Assembly (NCBI GenBank): GCA_963706835.1
Contig: CAVPOB010000014.1
Location: forward strand, 203,275 to 267,274
Direction of reading: 5' to 3'
From: CAVXYG01 sp963706835
Lineage (GTDB): Bacteria; Actinomycetota; Actinomycetes; S36-B12; GCA-2699445
Length of the DNA stretch: 64,000 nt
The notes beneath the pieces are model-generated. The model was not told the origin of the DNA. It saw nothing but the letters and a program-made list of their open reading frames with translations, and did not search any database. Position 1 is the first letter of the stretch; every line of letters starts with the position of its first letter. Both the position numbers and the translations under genes were made by a program. This document shows positions 9,267 to 18,095 of the stretch, piece by piece.

Positions 9267-9368
9267 CTACTCCGTGGCGTCTGCGCCTCGTCGCTTCAGG
9301 ACGAGGACTGCGGCGACCGCCCCGACGACGAGTCCGACCACAACCAGTGCTGGGATGCCTTTGCTCAT
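9267..9368 (-). CDS. Putative 33-aa single-pass membrane miniprotein
   Basis: A short ORF encodes 33 residues: a polar start (MSKGIP), one uninterrupted hydrophobic helix of about 17-18 Ala/Val/Leu/Gly residues (positions 7-24), then a basic end (KRRGADATE). This is the layout of an N-out/C-in membrane peptide by the positive-inside rule. The ATG lies exactly 6 nt after TAGCGT (9375-9380), the same leaderless promoter arrangement seen before several confirmed genes here. That is why I believe it is real. No function can be assigned. It lies between convergent helicase and co-directional phzF genes. Confidence 0.55.
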   Translation of the reverse strand: MSKGIPALVVVGLVVGAVAAVLVLKRRGADATE

Positions 9369-9374
9369 GCCCCG

Positions 9375-9380
9375 ACGCTA
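9375..9380 (-). promoter_or_regulatory. Leaderless -10 box (TAGCGT) for the 33-aa ORF
   Basis: TAGCGT on the minus strand ends 6 nt before the ATG at 9368. It overlaps the last codons of the upstream phzF gene. Confidence 0.5.
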
Positions 9381-10199
9381 GCCGCAGTCCCCTCCCGGAC
9401 GCGCGTCGCCGACGCAGGTCAGGCGACCGCGCATGATCTCGACCGCGGTTCCGGCCACCCAGGTGGCGCCCTGCGCATCGGCGCGCACCGACAGGTGCGA
9501 CGGCCGTCCCAGCTCCCGACCCTGGTCGATCGCCCATGTGCCCGGCCCTTCGCGCTGCGCCAGCAGGCCGGCCAGGACGAGCGCAGCGCTGCCGGTCGCA
9601 GGGTCCTCGGGCACACCGGCCCCCGGGGCGAAGACCCGCACCCGCAGCGGGTTGCCCCGCTGGTACAGCAGCACGCCGGTCGCGCCGTGCCCCTCGATCG
9701 GCACGACCGGGCGCGCCGTGTGGAGCACGCTCACCTCGGCGACGGCGAACGGCGCCCCGCAGGTGGCCACCACCGGCTCGCCGACGATGTCGTGCTCGGC
9801 GATGCCGCACGCGGCCGCGACCTGCTGCCGTGTCAGCGTCCCGAGCACGCGAAAACCGGTGGGTGCGGCCACCTCGGCGCGACTGTCGCGCACGGTGATG
9901 CGGACCGGGCCGGCACCCTGCTGGAACCGCAGCGTGCGGTCCCCTTCGGCGAGCACCAGGGCGGTCCCCACGTTGGGATGGCCGGCGAACCCCAGCTCCA
10001 TCGTGGGGGTGAAGATGCGGACCCGGGCGTCGAAGCCCTCCTGGTCCGGCTCACAGACGAACGTGGTCTCGGAGTAGCCGAACTCCGCCGCGATCCGCTG
10101 CATCTGCTCGCTGGTGAGGCTGTCGGCCCGCAGCACCACGGCCAACGGGTTGCCGCCGAACGGCCGGTCGGTGAAGACGTCGCAGGTCACGTAGCGCAC
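9378..10199 (-). CDS. PhzF-family isomerase/epimerase
   Basis: The 273-aa protein begins with YVTCDVFTDRPFGGNPLAVV, the hallmark N-terminus of the PhzF fold. It keeps the catalytic glutamate in GYSETTF (near residue 45), and GHPNVGTA and EDPATGSA in the two pseudo-symmetric halves. PhzF enzymes catalyse cofactor-free isomerisation of small metabolites; the phenazine enzyme acts on a dihydroanthranilate, but most members have other, unknown substrates. No phenazine pathway gene is nearby, so I infer a general isomerase. It starts at a GTG three bases after the trmL stop codon, so it probably belongs to the same minus-strand unit. Confidence 0.9.
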   Translation of the reverse strand: MRYVTCDVFTDRPFGGNPLAVVLRADSLTSEQMQRIAAEFGYSETTFVCEPDQEGFDARVRIFTPTMELGFAGHPNVGTALVLAEGDRTLRFQQGAGPVRITVRDSRAEVAAPTGFRVLGTLTRQQVAAACGIAEHDIVGEPVVATCGAPFAVAEVSVLHTARPVVPIEGHGATGVLLYQRGNPLRVRVFAPGAGVPEDPATGSAALVLAGLLAQREGPGTWAIDQGRELGRPSHLSVRADAQGATWVAGTAVEIMRGRLTCVGDARPGGDCG

Positions 10200-10202
10200 G
10201 GT

Positions 10203-10709
10203 TCACCGCACCGGCGCCGGCTGCACCGCCGTGGCGGCTGCGCCAGCGAAGCCGGAACGCCGCCAGGCCTCGTAGACCACGACCGCGACCGCGTTGGCCA
10301 GGTTCAACGATCGACTCGACGGGACCATCGGGATGCGCAGCACGCGGTCGGCGGCGAACTCCCCCAGCAGCCCGTCCGGCAACCCGTCCCGCTCCCGGCC
10401 GAACACCAGCACGCAGTCCTGGCCATAGTCGGCCGCGGCGTGGGACACGGTCCCGCGGACATCCACCGCATACCACGGGATCGAGGCGCCCAGTGCTGCC
10501 CGCAGCGCCGACCAGGAGTCGTGGACGTGCACGACCGCACGGTCCCGGTAGTCCAGCCCGGCCCGGCGCACGGCAGCCTCGGACAGATCGAAGCGGACCG
10601 GCCCGACCAGGTGCAGCCTCGCCCCGGTGTTGGCGCACAACCGCATGATGTTGCCGGTGTTCGGAGGAATCTGCGGCTGATAGAGCACGACGTGCAGCAC
10701 GTCGATCAC
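10203..10709 (-). CDS. trmL: tRNA (cytidine/uridine-2'-O)-methyltransferase TrmL
   Basis: The 168-aa SPOUT-class enzyme methylates the 2'-OH of the tRNA wobble nucleotide using S-adenosylmethionine. Diagnostic motifs are QIPPNTGNIMRLCANTG near residue 12-28 (motif 1), VFGRERDGLP near residue 98 (motif 2) and SRSLNLANAVAV near 128 (motif 3 in the trefoil knot). The length is normal. I use the GTG at 10709 because it forms a GTGA overlap with the stop of the upstream methyltransferase-like gene; a second GTG three codons later (10700) would fit the family N-terminus equally well. Confidence 0.93.
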   Translation of the reverse strand: MIDVLHVVLYQPQIPPNTGNIMRLCANTGARLHLVGPVRFDLSEAAVRRAGLDYRDRAVVHVHDSWSALRAALGASIPWYAVDVRGTVSHAAADYGQDCVLVFGRERDGLPDGLLGEFAADRVLRIPMVPSSRSLNLANAVAVVVYEAWRRSGFAGAAATAVQPAPVR

Positions 10710-11131
10710 CCCCGCCGGAGTCTGGGCAGGAACCGCCCGGTCCGGCGCCGGTAGCCGGCGTACTCGGGGAACTGCCGCGTCAGCATCCGCTCCTCCCACA
10801 TCGCCTTGCCGCTCAGGATCGCCAGCAGCACCAGCCACCAGAACAGCGGCCACCAGCCGGGACTGCGCAGCACCACGCCCAGCATGACCAGCAGCACGCC
10901 GGTGTAGATCGGATGGCGGATCCTGCGGTACATCCCGTCCTGGCGCAGGCCAGCCCCGTTGGGCACCGGATTCGGGGTCAGGGCCGCGCCCAGGTTGATG
11001 AACGCGAGCGCCAGGACCGCCACCCCGGCCAGCAGTGCCAGCAGGCCGACCCAGGTGAGCCACTGCGGGCCACCGGTCGATGAACCCGTCGCCACCAGGA
11101 TCGCGGCGATGGCGGCGAACTGCGCCGCCAC
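10706..11131 (-). CDS. Isoprenylcysteine carboxyl methyltransferase-like membrane protein
   Basis: The 141-aa protein has about four hydrophobic segments and the family signature RRIRHPIYTGVLL near residues 69-81, followed by the C-terminal E-E-R-x-L (EERMLTRQFPEY). This pattern is shared by ICMT, NnrU and phospholipid N-methyltransferase relatives and marks the SAM-binding region. The substrate is unknown; bacterial members seldom act on prenyl-cysteine. A GTG start is used because an in-frame stop (end of the kinase gene) lies 39 bases upstream with no other good start. It overlaps trmL by 4 bases. Confidence 0.8.
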   Translation of the reverse strand: MAAQFAAIAAILVATGSSTGGPQWLTWVGLLALLAGVAVLALAFINLGAALTPNPVPNGAGLRQDGMYRRIRHPIYTGVLLVMLGVVLRSPGWWPLFWWLVLLAILSGKAMWEERMLTRQFPEYAGYRRRTGRFLPRLRRG

Positions 11132-11170
11132 TGCCGCCCAGCCGAGCAGCCGACTGCGGCGCGGCCGGGC

Positions 11171-12628
11171 TCACTGGACGTCCAACGTCACCGACTTCTG
11201 CCCCGGCTGCCACTGGTCATCGCCGACCAGGGTGACCTCCACCGATTCGCCCGCCGGGATCTCCGGCAGCTCGCCGGAGGCGGTCCCGATCGGCTCCCCG
11301 TCGGCGTAGATGAAGACGGTCGCAAACCCGTCGGCAGCCTCCTCGCCCCGGTTGCGGACGTTCGTGCGCACCGACATCGTCCCGTCCTCGTTGTTCACGA
11401 TCTCCCACCCGGCGAGCACGAAGTCGCCGGAGGACGCCACTTCCCCGGGCGGCGGAGCCGATGGCGTGTCGGCGGGCGTCGGGGTCGCGGAGACATCCGG
11501 GTCGTCGACGGCGGGATCATCGCCGCCGTTCTGCGACCAGAACCACAGCCCGGCCAGCACGGCGGCCAGCACCAGGGCCAGGCCGACCAGCCGTCCGATC
11601 CCCCGCCGACCTTGTGCCGGCGCGGGCGACGCTTGTGCCGCTGTATCGGCCGCCGGTGCCGCGACATCGGCCGCGGGCACGGCAACGGTGGCATCGACCG
11701 CCTGCTGCGGCGCAGTCTGGGGACCAGGTACCAAGACTTGGGTCGCGGCCTGCGGACCGGTCAGATCGGCAGCGCCGACGGGCGGCACCGGCGGCAGATG
11801 AACGCCCCGCCGCTTCGTCATGGCCAGCACCTCCCGCGCAACGGGCCGCGCCGCCGGATCCTTGGCCATGAGCTGCTGCACGAAGACGCGCTGCTCATCG
11901 GACAGGCCCTCGGTATCTGGATCCCGGGTGCTGATCGCCAGCAGCACGGCCACGTTGGCGCCCTGCCCGAACGGCGGCCGACCGGTGCCCGCGAACACCA
12001 GCAGCGATCCCAGCGAGAAGACATCGCTAGCCGTGCTGATGGGCTGCAAGTTCGCCTGTTCCGGCGAGAGCCAGGACGGACTGCCGGTCACCAACCCGGT
12101 GCCGGTCAGCGACTGCGCGTCCTCCGGCATGGCGATACCGAAGTCGATCAGGACCGGGCCGTGCTCGGCCATGATGACGTTGGCTGGCTTCATGTCGCGG
12201 TGGGCGATGCCGTGCACCTCCAGCACCGCCAGAGCCTGGGCCAGCCCCCTCGCCAGACGCCACCAGATGGTCTCCGGCAGGGGCCCGCGGGTGGTGACGT
12301 AGTCGCGCAGGTTCGGCCCGTCGATGAACGCGGTCGCCAGCCACGCCGGTTCGGCGCTGAGGTCCGCGTCCAGGAACTCGCTGATGTGGACGTCCCGCAC
12401 GCGGCGCAGCACCTCGACCTCGCGCTCGAAGCGCGCCTGCACGGCCAGGTCGTCCAACAGTCCGGGACGGATCACCTTCAGGGCGGCAATCCGGTCGCCT
12501 CGAGTGGCCCGGTAGACCACGCCCATGCCTCCGGACCCCACCTGGGACTCGATGGTCCACGGTCCAATGGACTGGGGGGTTGCGGGGGGCAGCGCTGCTG
12601 AGTCGGGCATCATCCTCACTTGCTCCAT
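11171..12628 (-). CDS. Transmembrane eukaryotic-type serine/threonine protein kinase
   Basis: The 485-aa PknB-type kinase has a glycine loop (GSGGMGVVY) near residue 29, the lysine in AALKVI, the catalytic loop HRDMKPANV near 145, DFGIA near 164 and the SPEQ activation end. A Pro/Ala/Gln-rich linker follows, then one transmembrane helix near 345-365. The extracellular domain of about 90 residues resembles the CARDB/FxLYD beta-sandwich (VNNEDGTMSVRTNVRNRGEE in part) rather than PASTA repeats, so it may sense something other than muropeptides. Start choice: ATG 12628 follows GGTGGGG; two ATGs at 12613 and 12610 are alternatives. All catalytic residues are present. Confidence 0.9.
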   Translation of the reverse strand: MEQVRMMPDSAALPPATPQSIGPWTIESQVGSGGMGVVYRATRGDRIAALKVIRPGLLDDLAVQARFEREVEVLRRVRDVHISEFLDADLSAEPAWLATAFIDGPNLRDYVTTRGPLPETIWWRLARGLAQALAVLEVHGIAHRDMKPANVIMAEHGPVLIDFGIAMPEDAQSLTGTGLVTGSPSWLSPEQANLQPISTASDVFSLGSLLVFAGTGRPPFGQGANVAVLLAISTRDPDTEGLSDEQRVFVQQLMAKDPAARPVAREVLAMTKRRGVHLPPVPPVGAADLTGPQAATQVLVPGPQTAPQQAVDATVAVPAADVAAPAADTAAQASPAPAQGRRGIGRLVGLALVLAAVLAGLWFWSQNGGDDPAVDDPDVSATPTPADTPSAPPPGEVASSGDFVLAGWEIVNNEDGTMSVRTNVRNRGEEAADGFATVFIYADGEPIGTASGELPEIPAGESVEVTLVGDDQWQPGQKSVTLDVQ

Positions 12629-12732
12629 GAACCCCACCAATCTACGGGATGGGGCCGCCGGAACCTCTCCAACACAGCGGTGGATCCGGCAGGCGCATGT
12701 CTCGGCAACCCGCCCGGAGCACCGGGTGCGGA

Positions 12733-14332
12733 TCAGGAGGGTGCGGCGAGGAGTCGGAAGCGCCCGGAGCCGGCGACCTCCGCCCAATCGGCGACGCAGG
12801 CGGGAGTGGACGCGCCCCGGAGCACGACCCAATCGATCTGCTCGGCCGCCAGCAGGTCGCAGTACCGCTGCGGATCCAGCTGTGCAGCTTGGACGGCATC
12901 CAGCCGACGGAACCACTCCACGAGATCATCGGAGGCGTAGGGCGGCGACTTGTGGTCCACGAAGAGGGCGGCCCCGGCGTTCAGCCGCACGTTGTCCGCG
13001 TGATCGAGGGGCACCAGCCCGACGCCGGCCGGCTGCGCACCGGCCACCAGCGCCGTCACCTCGTCGGGCGCCGCGCTGTGCCGCTCGACGGTCTGGACGA
13101 TGCCGCCCGCCGCCAGCACCGCGACCAGCGGCACCGCGATCCAGACTGCGTTGCGCTGCAGCCTCGGCCCGAAGTCGCGGGCGAGCAGCCACCGGATGCA
13201 CCAGGCCGCGGTGGCCGCCATGGCCAGCGGCACCAGAATCACCGTGGCTCGGGCGGGGAAGGCCAGGGCCAGGCTGGTGTTGCGGGTGACCTCGACGATC
13301 AGCGCCAGCCCGAGCGCCAGGGTCACCGACAGCACGAGCCAGCGGGCCAACCACGACGAGGTCCGCCACCACAGGCCGGCGGCGACGAGGATCACTGCGA
13401 CATAGCGCAGATCCCAGATCCCCCATTGCGAGATGAGCGTGTGGTGGCCGATGCGCTCGAAGGCGAAACGGGACACCACTGAGGTATCGCCGGCGGCCAG
13501 ATCCACGATCGCCGGGTTGGCTGCGATGCCCGCGACAGCCAGCACCGCCACGATGCCGGCGTAGCCCGCGACGAGCCGCATCGAGCGGCGCCCCGCGGCG
13601 AGATCGACCAGCATGGCGCTGAACAGCAGCAGGGCGGCGACGAGCAGGTAGGTCGGGTGCAGGGCGCAGCCGAGCGCAGTGGCCGCCAGTGCGGCGTACC
13701 CACTCGCGGGTCGCACCGCCTCCGGCCTGATCCGGGCACGCAGCGCCAGGGCCGCCCCCACGAGCACCAGCGATCCGGCAGCCGCGGGCTGGTAGAACAT
13801 CGGCTGTTCGAGGATGTATTGGCCCGGCCACGCCGCCGAAGACGTTCGGCATGAAGGGCAGGTACTGCGCCGCGGCCACGAGGACGGTCGCCAGCACGGC
13901 AGCGGAGCGGTTCCGGCCGCCGAGCAAGTCCCGGGAGAGCAGATACAGCGCCCACCAGGCGAGCGCGGCCGCCGCGATCGCGCCGACCAGGAACGCCGGC
14001 TTGCCACCGGCCGCGAACAGCGCGCTGCTGACCGCGGTGAACAGCGGATAGGGATCGACGGTGCTGAGGAGCCAGTCATCCTGCAGCGCCCCGATCGTCG
14101 GGCCCACCACCGGCAGCAGGTATTGGTTCTGGTTGCTGATGTAGGCCTCGTGCAGGGGCAGCGCCAGGGCAAGGCCCACGAAGACCAGGACGAGCCCGAG
14201 CGGACCCAGCAGGCGGCGTCGCGGTTGTGCCGCGGGCTGCTCACGCTCCGGAGCCAACGGCCGCGCGTCGACCGCTGAGCGGTCCGATACCGCCGGCGGA
14301 GCGGATACGCTCCGCAACTCCACACTGCTCAT
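12733..14332 (-). pseudogene. Polytopic membrane protein, GT-C-like, interrupted by one frame break
   Basis: A start at 14332 (MSSVELRSV) leads into about 170 residues with transmembrane segments, ending in VFGGVAG. The homologous continuation (QYILEQPMF) is in another frame and runs to 12733, ending RFRLLAAPS. Removing one C near 13823-13825 joins them into a ~530-aa protein with 10-12 hydrophobic segments and a soluble C-terminal domain. The layout, with an acidic loop after the first helix and a C-terminal soluble part, suggests a GT-C-type glycosyltransferase or related polymer membrane protein; family identity is uncertain. Both halves are well preserved, so sequence error is likelier than decay. 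Confidence 0.6.
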
Positions 14333-14512
14333 GCCACATCCCCCGTACCTATGGCGCGCCCCCGGCTGGCCCTGCCCCTCACCAGAATAGCGCCGACTCC
14401 AGACACCGATTACAAAGCGTTACAGCTCGTCGGATGCTTCGGCGCTCAAATGACACATCTCGGGCACCGGCCGGGTACGGCGATACCGCTATGTAGTCGA
14501 TCCGCATCGGGT
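14333..14512. other. Lower-GC intergenic spacer
   Basis: This 180-bp gap between the nitrilase-fold gene and the membrane-protein gene is less GC-rich than its surroundings. On the minus strand TATTCT at 14384-14389 could be a -10 box for the membrane protein gene. No other feature was seen. Confidence 0.35.
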
Positions 14513-15265
14513 CTACTGCGGCACGGAACGGGGGTAGGTGGTCTTGGCCCGCCGCGCCCGCGCCAGATCCACCTCGCGGGTCAGCACCGGTTGCGATTGG
14601 TCGGTGAGGCCGAGCACATCGGCTTCCTCCGGGTCGATGATCCAGGATCGCCCGCCCATCGACGCCTCGGCGTACGCGCCGCTCTGGTTGGCTGAGACGC
14701 AGAAGGCTCCGGAGACCACCGCCGCCGCCCGACCACCCGCCACCCACTTGTCCACCGAAGTGGCGGGCGTCGCCCGGGGCACGGTCAGCACCTCGATCCC
14801 CGCCGCGCCCAGGTCGCGGGCGTGCTCGAAGAACCACAGTTCGGTGCACAGCACGACGCCGATCCTGCCTACCGGCGTGTCCACCGGTTCGAAGGCCACG
14901 GGTCCGCGCTCGTACCAGCTCGCCTCCCAGTAGCCGGGCTCATCGGGCAGGTAGGTCTTGCGGTGCGCCGGGCCGAGCAGTGCGCCGTCGCACCAGACGA
15001 AGGACTCGTTGTAGCGCCGCCCACCCGCCACGACGGGGCGCGAGCCGACCACGACACGGGCATTCAGTGTGCCGAGGCGGTCGATGAGCGCCTCGTGCCG
15101 AGCCGCCGCATCGGTCCATGTCGCGTGGTCCACCGCACGCGTTCCCGGCAGCCAGGGCGACAGGCCCAGCTCCGGCAGCACCAGCAGGTCCGCGCACTCG
15201 CCCGCGATCCGGTTCCACAGCCCCGTCGGTTCCCGGGCGTCCCACTGCACCGTCGTGATCCGCAC
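14513..15265 (-). CDS. Carbon-nitrogen hydrolase (nitrilase superfamily)
   Basis: The 250-aa protein carries the full catalytic triad of the nitrilase fold: Glu in VLPELGLSP near residue 32, Lys in HRKTYLPDEPG near 101-112, and Cys in VVLCTELWFFEH near 137-148. The length fits the basic amidohydrolase core. Substrates in this superfamily include aliphatic amides, nitriles and carbamoyl compounds. It starts about 12 bp after the inferred end of the ornithine aminotransferase gene, so the two may share a transcript, suggesting amino-acid or polyamine catabolism; the substrate is not predictable from sequence. A CAGACT sequence 6 nt before the GTG could be a weak leaderless -10 box. Confidence 0.85.
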   Translation of the reverse strand: MRITTVQWDAREPTGLWNRIAGECADLLVLPELGLSPWLPGTRAVDHATWTDAAARHEALIDRLGTLNARVVVGSRPVVAGGRRYNESFVWCDGALLGPAHRKTYLPDEPGYWEASWYERGPVAFEPVDTPVGRIGVVLCTELWFFEHARDLGAAGIEVLTVPRATPATSVDKWVAGGRAAAVVSGAFCVSANQSGAYAEASMGGRSWIIDPEEADVLGLTDQSQPVLTREVDLARARRAKTTYPRSVPQ

Positions 15266-15277
15266 CGGCCGAGTCTG

Positions 15278-16578
15278 TCAGTCGGCCGCCCGCGGGCCGG
15301 GACCGGCCCTGCGGGTGGCGGTGCGGGTGGTGGCCGTGCGGGTGGCGGCTGTGCGGGTGGCGGCGTGCGGGTGGGCAGCCGCGCAGGCCCTCCAGCACCA
15401 CATCGACGCCGTGCATGAGGTCGGCCTCCTCGATGACGATCGGCGGCGCGATCCGCAGGGTGTGCACCTGGGTGTCCTTGGCGATGACGCCGTTGGCCAG
15501 AGCGCGCATCGCCGCGGGTCGGACCGGACCGTACTCCGGCTTCACCTCCACCCCGGCCCACAGTCCACGGCCGCGGACTTCCCGGACGCTGTCGGGCGCG
15601 TCGTCGCGCAGCCGTTGCAGCATCGCGGCGCCCAGTTCCTGGGAGCGCTGCTGCATCTCGCCGGTGCGCAGCATGGCGACGACCTCGCGGGCCACGGCCA
15701 GCGCCAGTGGATTGCCGCCGAACGTCGACCCGTGCTCGCCGGGCCGCAGCACGCCGAGCACCTCGTCGCGGGTGGCGATGGCGGAGATGGGCAGGATGCC
15801 GCCGCCCAGCGCCTTGCCCATGATGACCACGTCCGGGGTGAGGCCGTAGTGCTCGATCGCCAGCGTGGTCCCCGCCCGGGCCAGTCCGGACTGGATCTCG
15901 TCGGCGATGAAGAGCACGCCGGCATCGGCACAGGCCTGCGGCCGCGGCCGGCAGGTACTCATCCGACGGGATGACCACGCCGCCCTCACCCTGGATCGGC
16001 TCCACCATGAACGCCACGACGTTCTGGTTCACCAGCGCCGCCTTGAGGGCGTCGATGTTGCCGTAGTCGACCGAGACGAAGCCCGGCGTGTACGGGCCGA
16101 AGTCGGTGTAGGCGTCGGGGTCGTCGCTGAAGGAGATGATGGTCGTGGTGCGGCCGTGGAAGTTGCCGTGGCAGACGACGATCACCGCCTGGTTGGCCGG
16201 CACGCCCTTGACGCGGTACCCCCAGGCGCGGGCCACCTTGATGGCCGACTCGACGGCCTCCGCGCCGGAGTTCATCGGCAGCACGCGGTCCTGTCCGACG
16301 AGGTCGCCCAACTCCTCGCAGAAGGGCCCGAGGTGCGAGGAGTGCACGGCGCGGCTGGTCAGGGTGACCTTGCCCATCTGCTCCTTGGCGACTTCGATGA
16401 GCCGCGGGTGCCGGTGGCCGAAGTTCAGCGCCGAGTAAGCGGAGAGGAAGTCCAGGTAGCGGCGGCCCGTCACGTCGGTGACCCAGGCGCCCTCCGCCGG
16501 ATTCCACCACCACCGGCAGGGGTGGTAGTTGTCCGCTCCGCGGCGGTGCTCGAGGTCGATGTAGAAGTCGGGATCCAT
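15278..16578 (-). pseudogene. rocD: Ornithine aminotransferase-like gene with frame breaks
   Basis: The product matches class-III PLP aminotransferases of the ornithine-oxo-acid type: NYHPCRWWWNPAEGAW at the start, NSGAEAVESAIKVAR, GNFHGRTTTIISFS, EPIQGEGGVV, then after a frame break FIADEIQSGL and the PLP lysine in GKALGGGILP, then HGSTFGGNPLA. The break near 15944 follows EYLPAAA and is repaired by removing one C. A second break near 15385 probably restores the frame that ends at 15278, just before the nitrilase-type gene; without it the frame runs on to 14940 through histidine-rich nonsense. The enzyme interconverts ornithine and glutamate-5-semialdehyde. ATG 16578 fits the family and lies 7 nt after TACCGT. 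Confidence 0.75.
15296..15372. repeat. Short tandem repeat, ~14-bp period (gtgcgggtggcggc)
   Basis: About five imperfect copies of gtgcgggtggcggc occur in a row at the 3' end of the aminotransferase gene. Such a tract can gain or lose bases easily and may explain the second frame break there. Confidence 0.65.
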
Positions 16579-16585
16579 ACTCGCC

Positions 16586-16591
16586 ACGGTA
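16586..16591 (-). promoter_or_regulatory. Leaderless -10 box (TACCGT) for the ornithine aminotransferase gene
   Basis: TACCGT on the minus strand ends 7 nt before the ATG at 16578; no ribosome site lies between them. Confidence 0.4.
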
Positions 16592-16661
16592 GGTCTGGGG
16601 CTCCTCGTTGGCGGCATAACGGGACGGCCGGATGGCCGCCACTGGACTAGTATCGCCGTTG

Positions 16662-18095
16662 ATGCCACCCCCGCTCACCCTGACGACGGTTCGCGATGAC
16701 GCGCTCGGCGACAGCGACGCGACCGACCTCGTCGCGCGACTGCGGCGCGGGCGAGGTCTCAGCCGGCGAGCTGCGCCAGTCCGCCGCTGCAGCGGATGCG
16801 GGACTCGGCTGCCGCGCTCAACGCCACGTGGGCGAGATCGACGGCGTGGCGGATGGTGCCCCCAACCCGGATGGACCGTTCGCCGGAGTCCCATTGCCCA
16901 TCAAGGACACCGACGACGTCGCCGGGTACCCGACGCTGTGGGGCTCCTACGCCTTCCCCGAAACGCCCGCCCGGCCATTCGTCGGCATTCGTGCGGCATC
17001 TGCTGGACCTGGGCTTCGCGCCGCTGGCCAAGACGACCACTCCCGGAGTTCGGGCTGACGGCCACCACGCAGTCGGAGCGCTTCGGCGACACCCGCAATC
17101 CGTGGGACTTGCGACGATCGGTGGGCGGATCCTCCGGCGGCTGCCGCGGCGCTGGTGGCAGCCGGCGTGGTGCCCATGGCCCACGCCAACGACGGCGGCG
17201 GATCGATCCGGATTCCGGCCGCCAGTTGCGGGCTGGTGGGGCTGAAGCCCTCGCGCGGACGGCTCGTGGATCGCCCGGAACTGGGCGAGGCCCCCGATCA
17301 ACCTGTTCACCCAGGGGATGCTCACCCGCAGCGGTGCGCGACACCGCACTGTTCTACGCCGAGGCGGAGCGCCGATACGCCAACCCGGGGCTGCCGCCTG
17401 TCGGCCACGTCACCGAGCCGCTGCGGCAGCGACTGCGCATCGCGGTGGTCGATGATGGGCTGGCGGGCATCCGGCTGCAGCCCGCCGCCCGCGCCGCAGT
17501 TGCCCGCACCGCACAGCTGTGCGCCGATCTGGGGCACCACGTGGAGCCGGTGCCCAATCCCTACCCGGACCAGGTGGCACGGGACTTCCTGCGCTACTGG
17601 TCGATGCTGGCCTGGCTGTTCAAGCACTTCGGCGATCGCATCGTCGGACCCGGGTTCGACGGCTCCCGTACCGACGCCTTCACCAACGGGCTCGCGGCGA
17701 TGTTCGCCGACCGGGCCGAGCGCATCCCCGGCTCGCTGCGACGGCTGCGGCGACTGTCGGCTGAAGGCTCACCGCTGTTCGGCACCTATGACGTGGTGCT
17801 CAGCGCGACCCTCGGCGACGCGCCGCCGCTGTTGGACCAACTGGGCCCGACCGTCCCGTTTCGCACCCACCTGATCCGCCTGATCCGCCTGGTGACCACG
17901 ACGCCGCTGGAGAACGTCACCGGCTCCCCGGCTATCTCCCTGCCGCTGGCGCGCACCGACGACGGCATCCCGGTCGGGCTGCAGTTCAGCGCGGCGCTGG
18001 GAGGGGAGGACCGCCTGCTCGGCCTTGCCTATGAGTTGGCGGAAGCCGCGCCCTGGCCGGCCACGCCGCCGGTCACGGGACCGGTCACGGGATGA
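16662..18095 (+). pseudogene. Amidase-signature enzyme with about eight frame breaks
   Basis: Reading across frames recovers a full amidase: ATDLVARL, AGEVSAGELRQSAAA, RMRDSAAALNAT, VGEIDGVADG, GPFAGVPLPIKDTDDVAGYP (catalytic Lys), SAFVRHLLDLGFAPLAKTTT, PEFGLTATTQSERFG, the GGSSGG Ser nest, NDGGGSIRIPAASCGLVGLK, INLFTQGMLTRS and VRDTALFYAEAERRY. The last part, from 17334 to 18095, is one clean frame. Breaks fall near 16753, 16793, 16829, 16975, 17043, 17143, 17294 and 17333; seven fit one surplus base. No stop codon or loss of conserved residues is seen in any piece, so sequence error is more likely than a true pseudogene. Amidases of this family hydrolyse linear or aryl amides. The gene is divergent from the aminotransferase and overlaps the convergent dehydrogenase by 11 bp. 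Confidence 0.7.

Noticed and set aside
14940..15277. Extension of the ornithine aminotransferase frame to 14940
   Set aside because: It would overlap the nitrilase-type gene by over 300 bp and encodes only His/Arg/Pro-rich low-complexity sequence. A further frame break in the tandem repeat is more likely.
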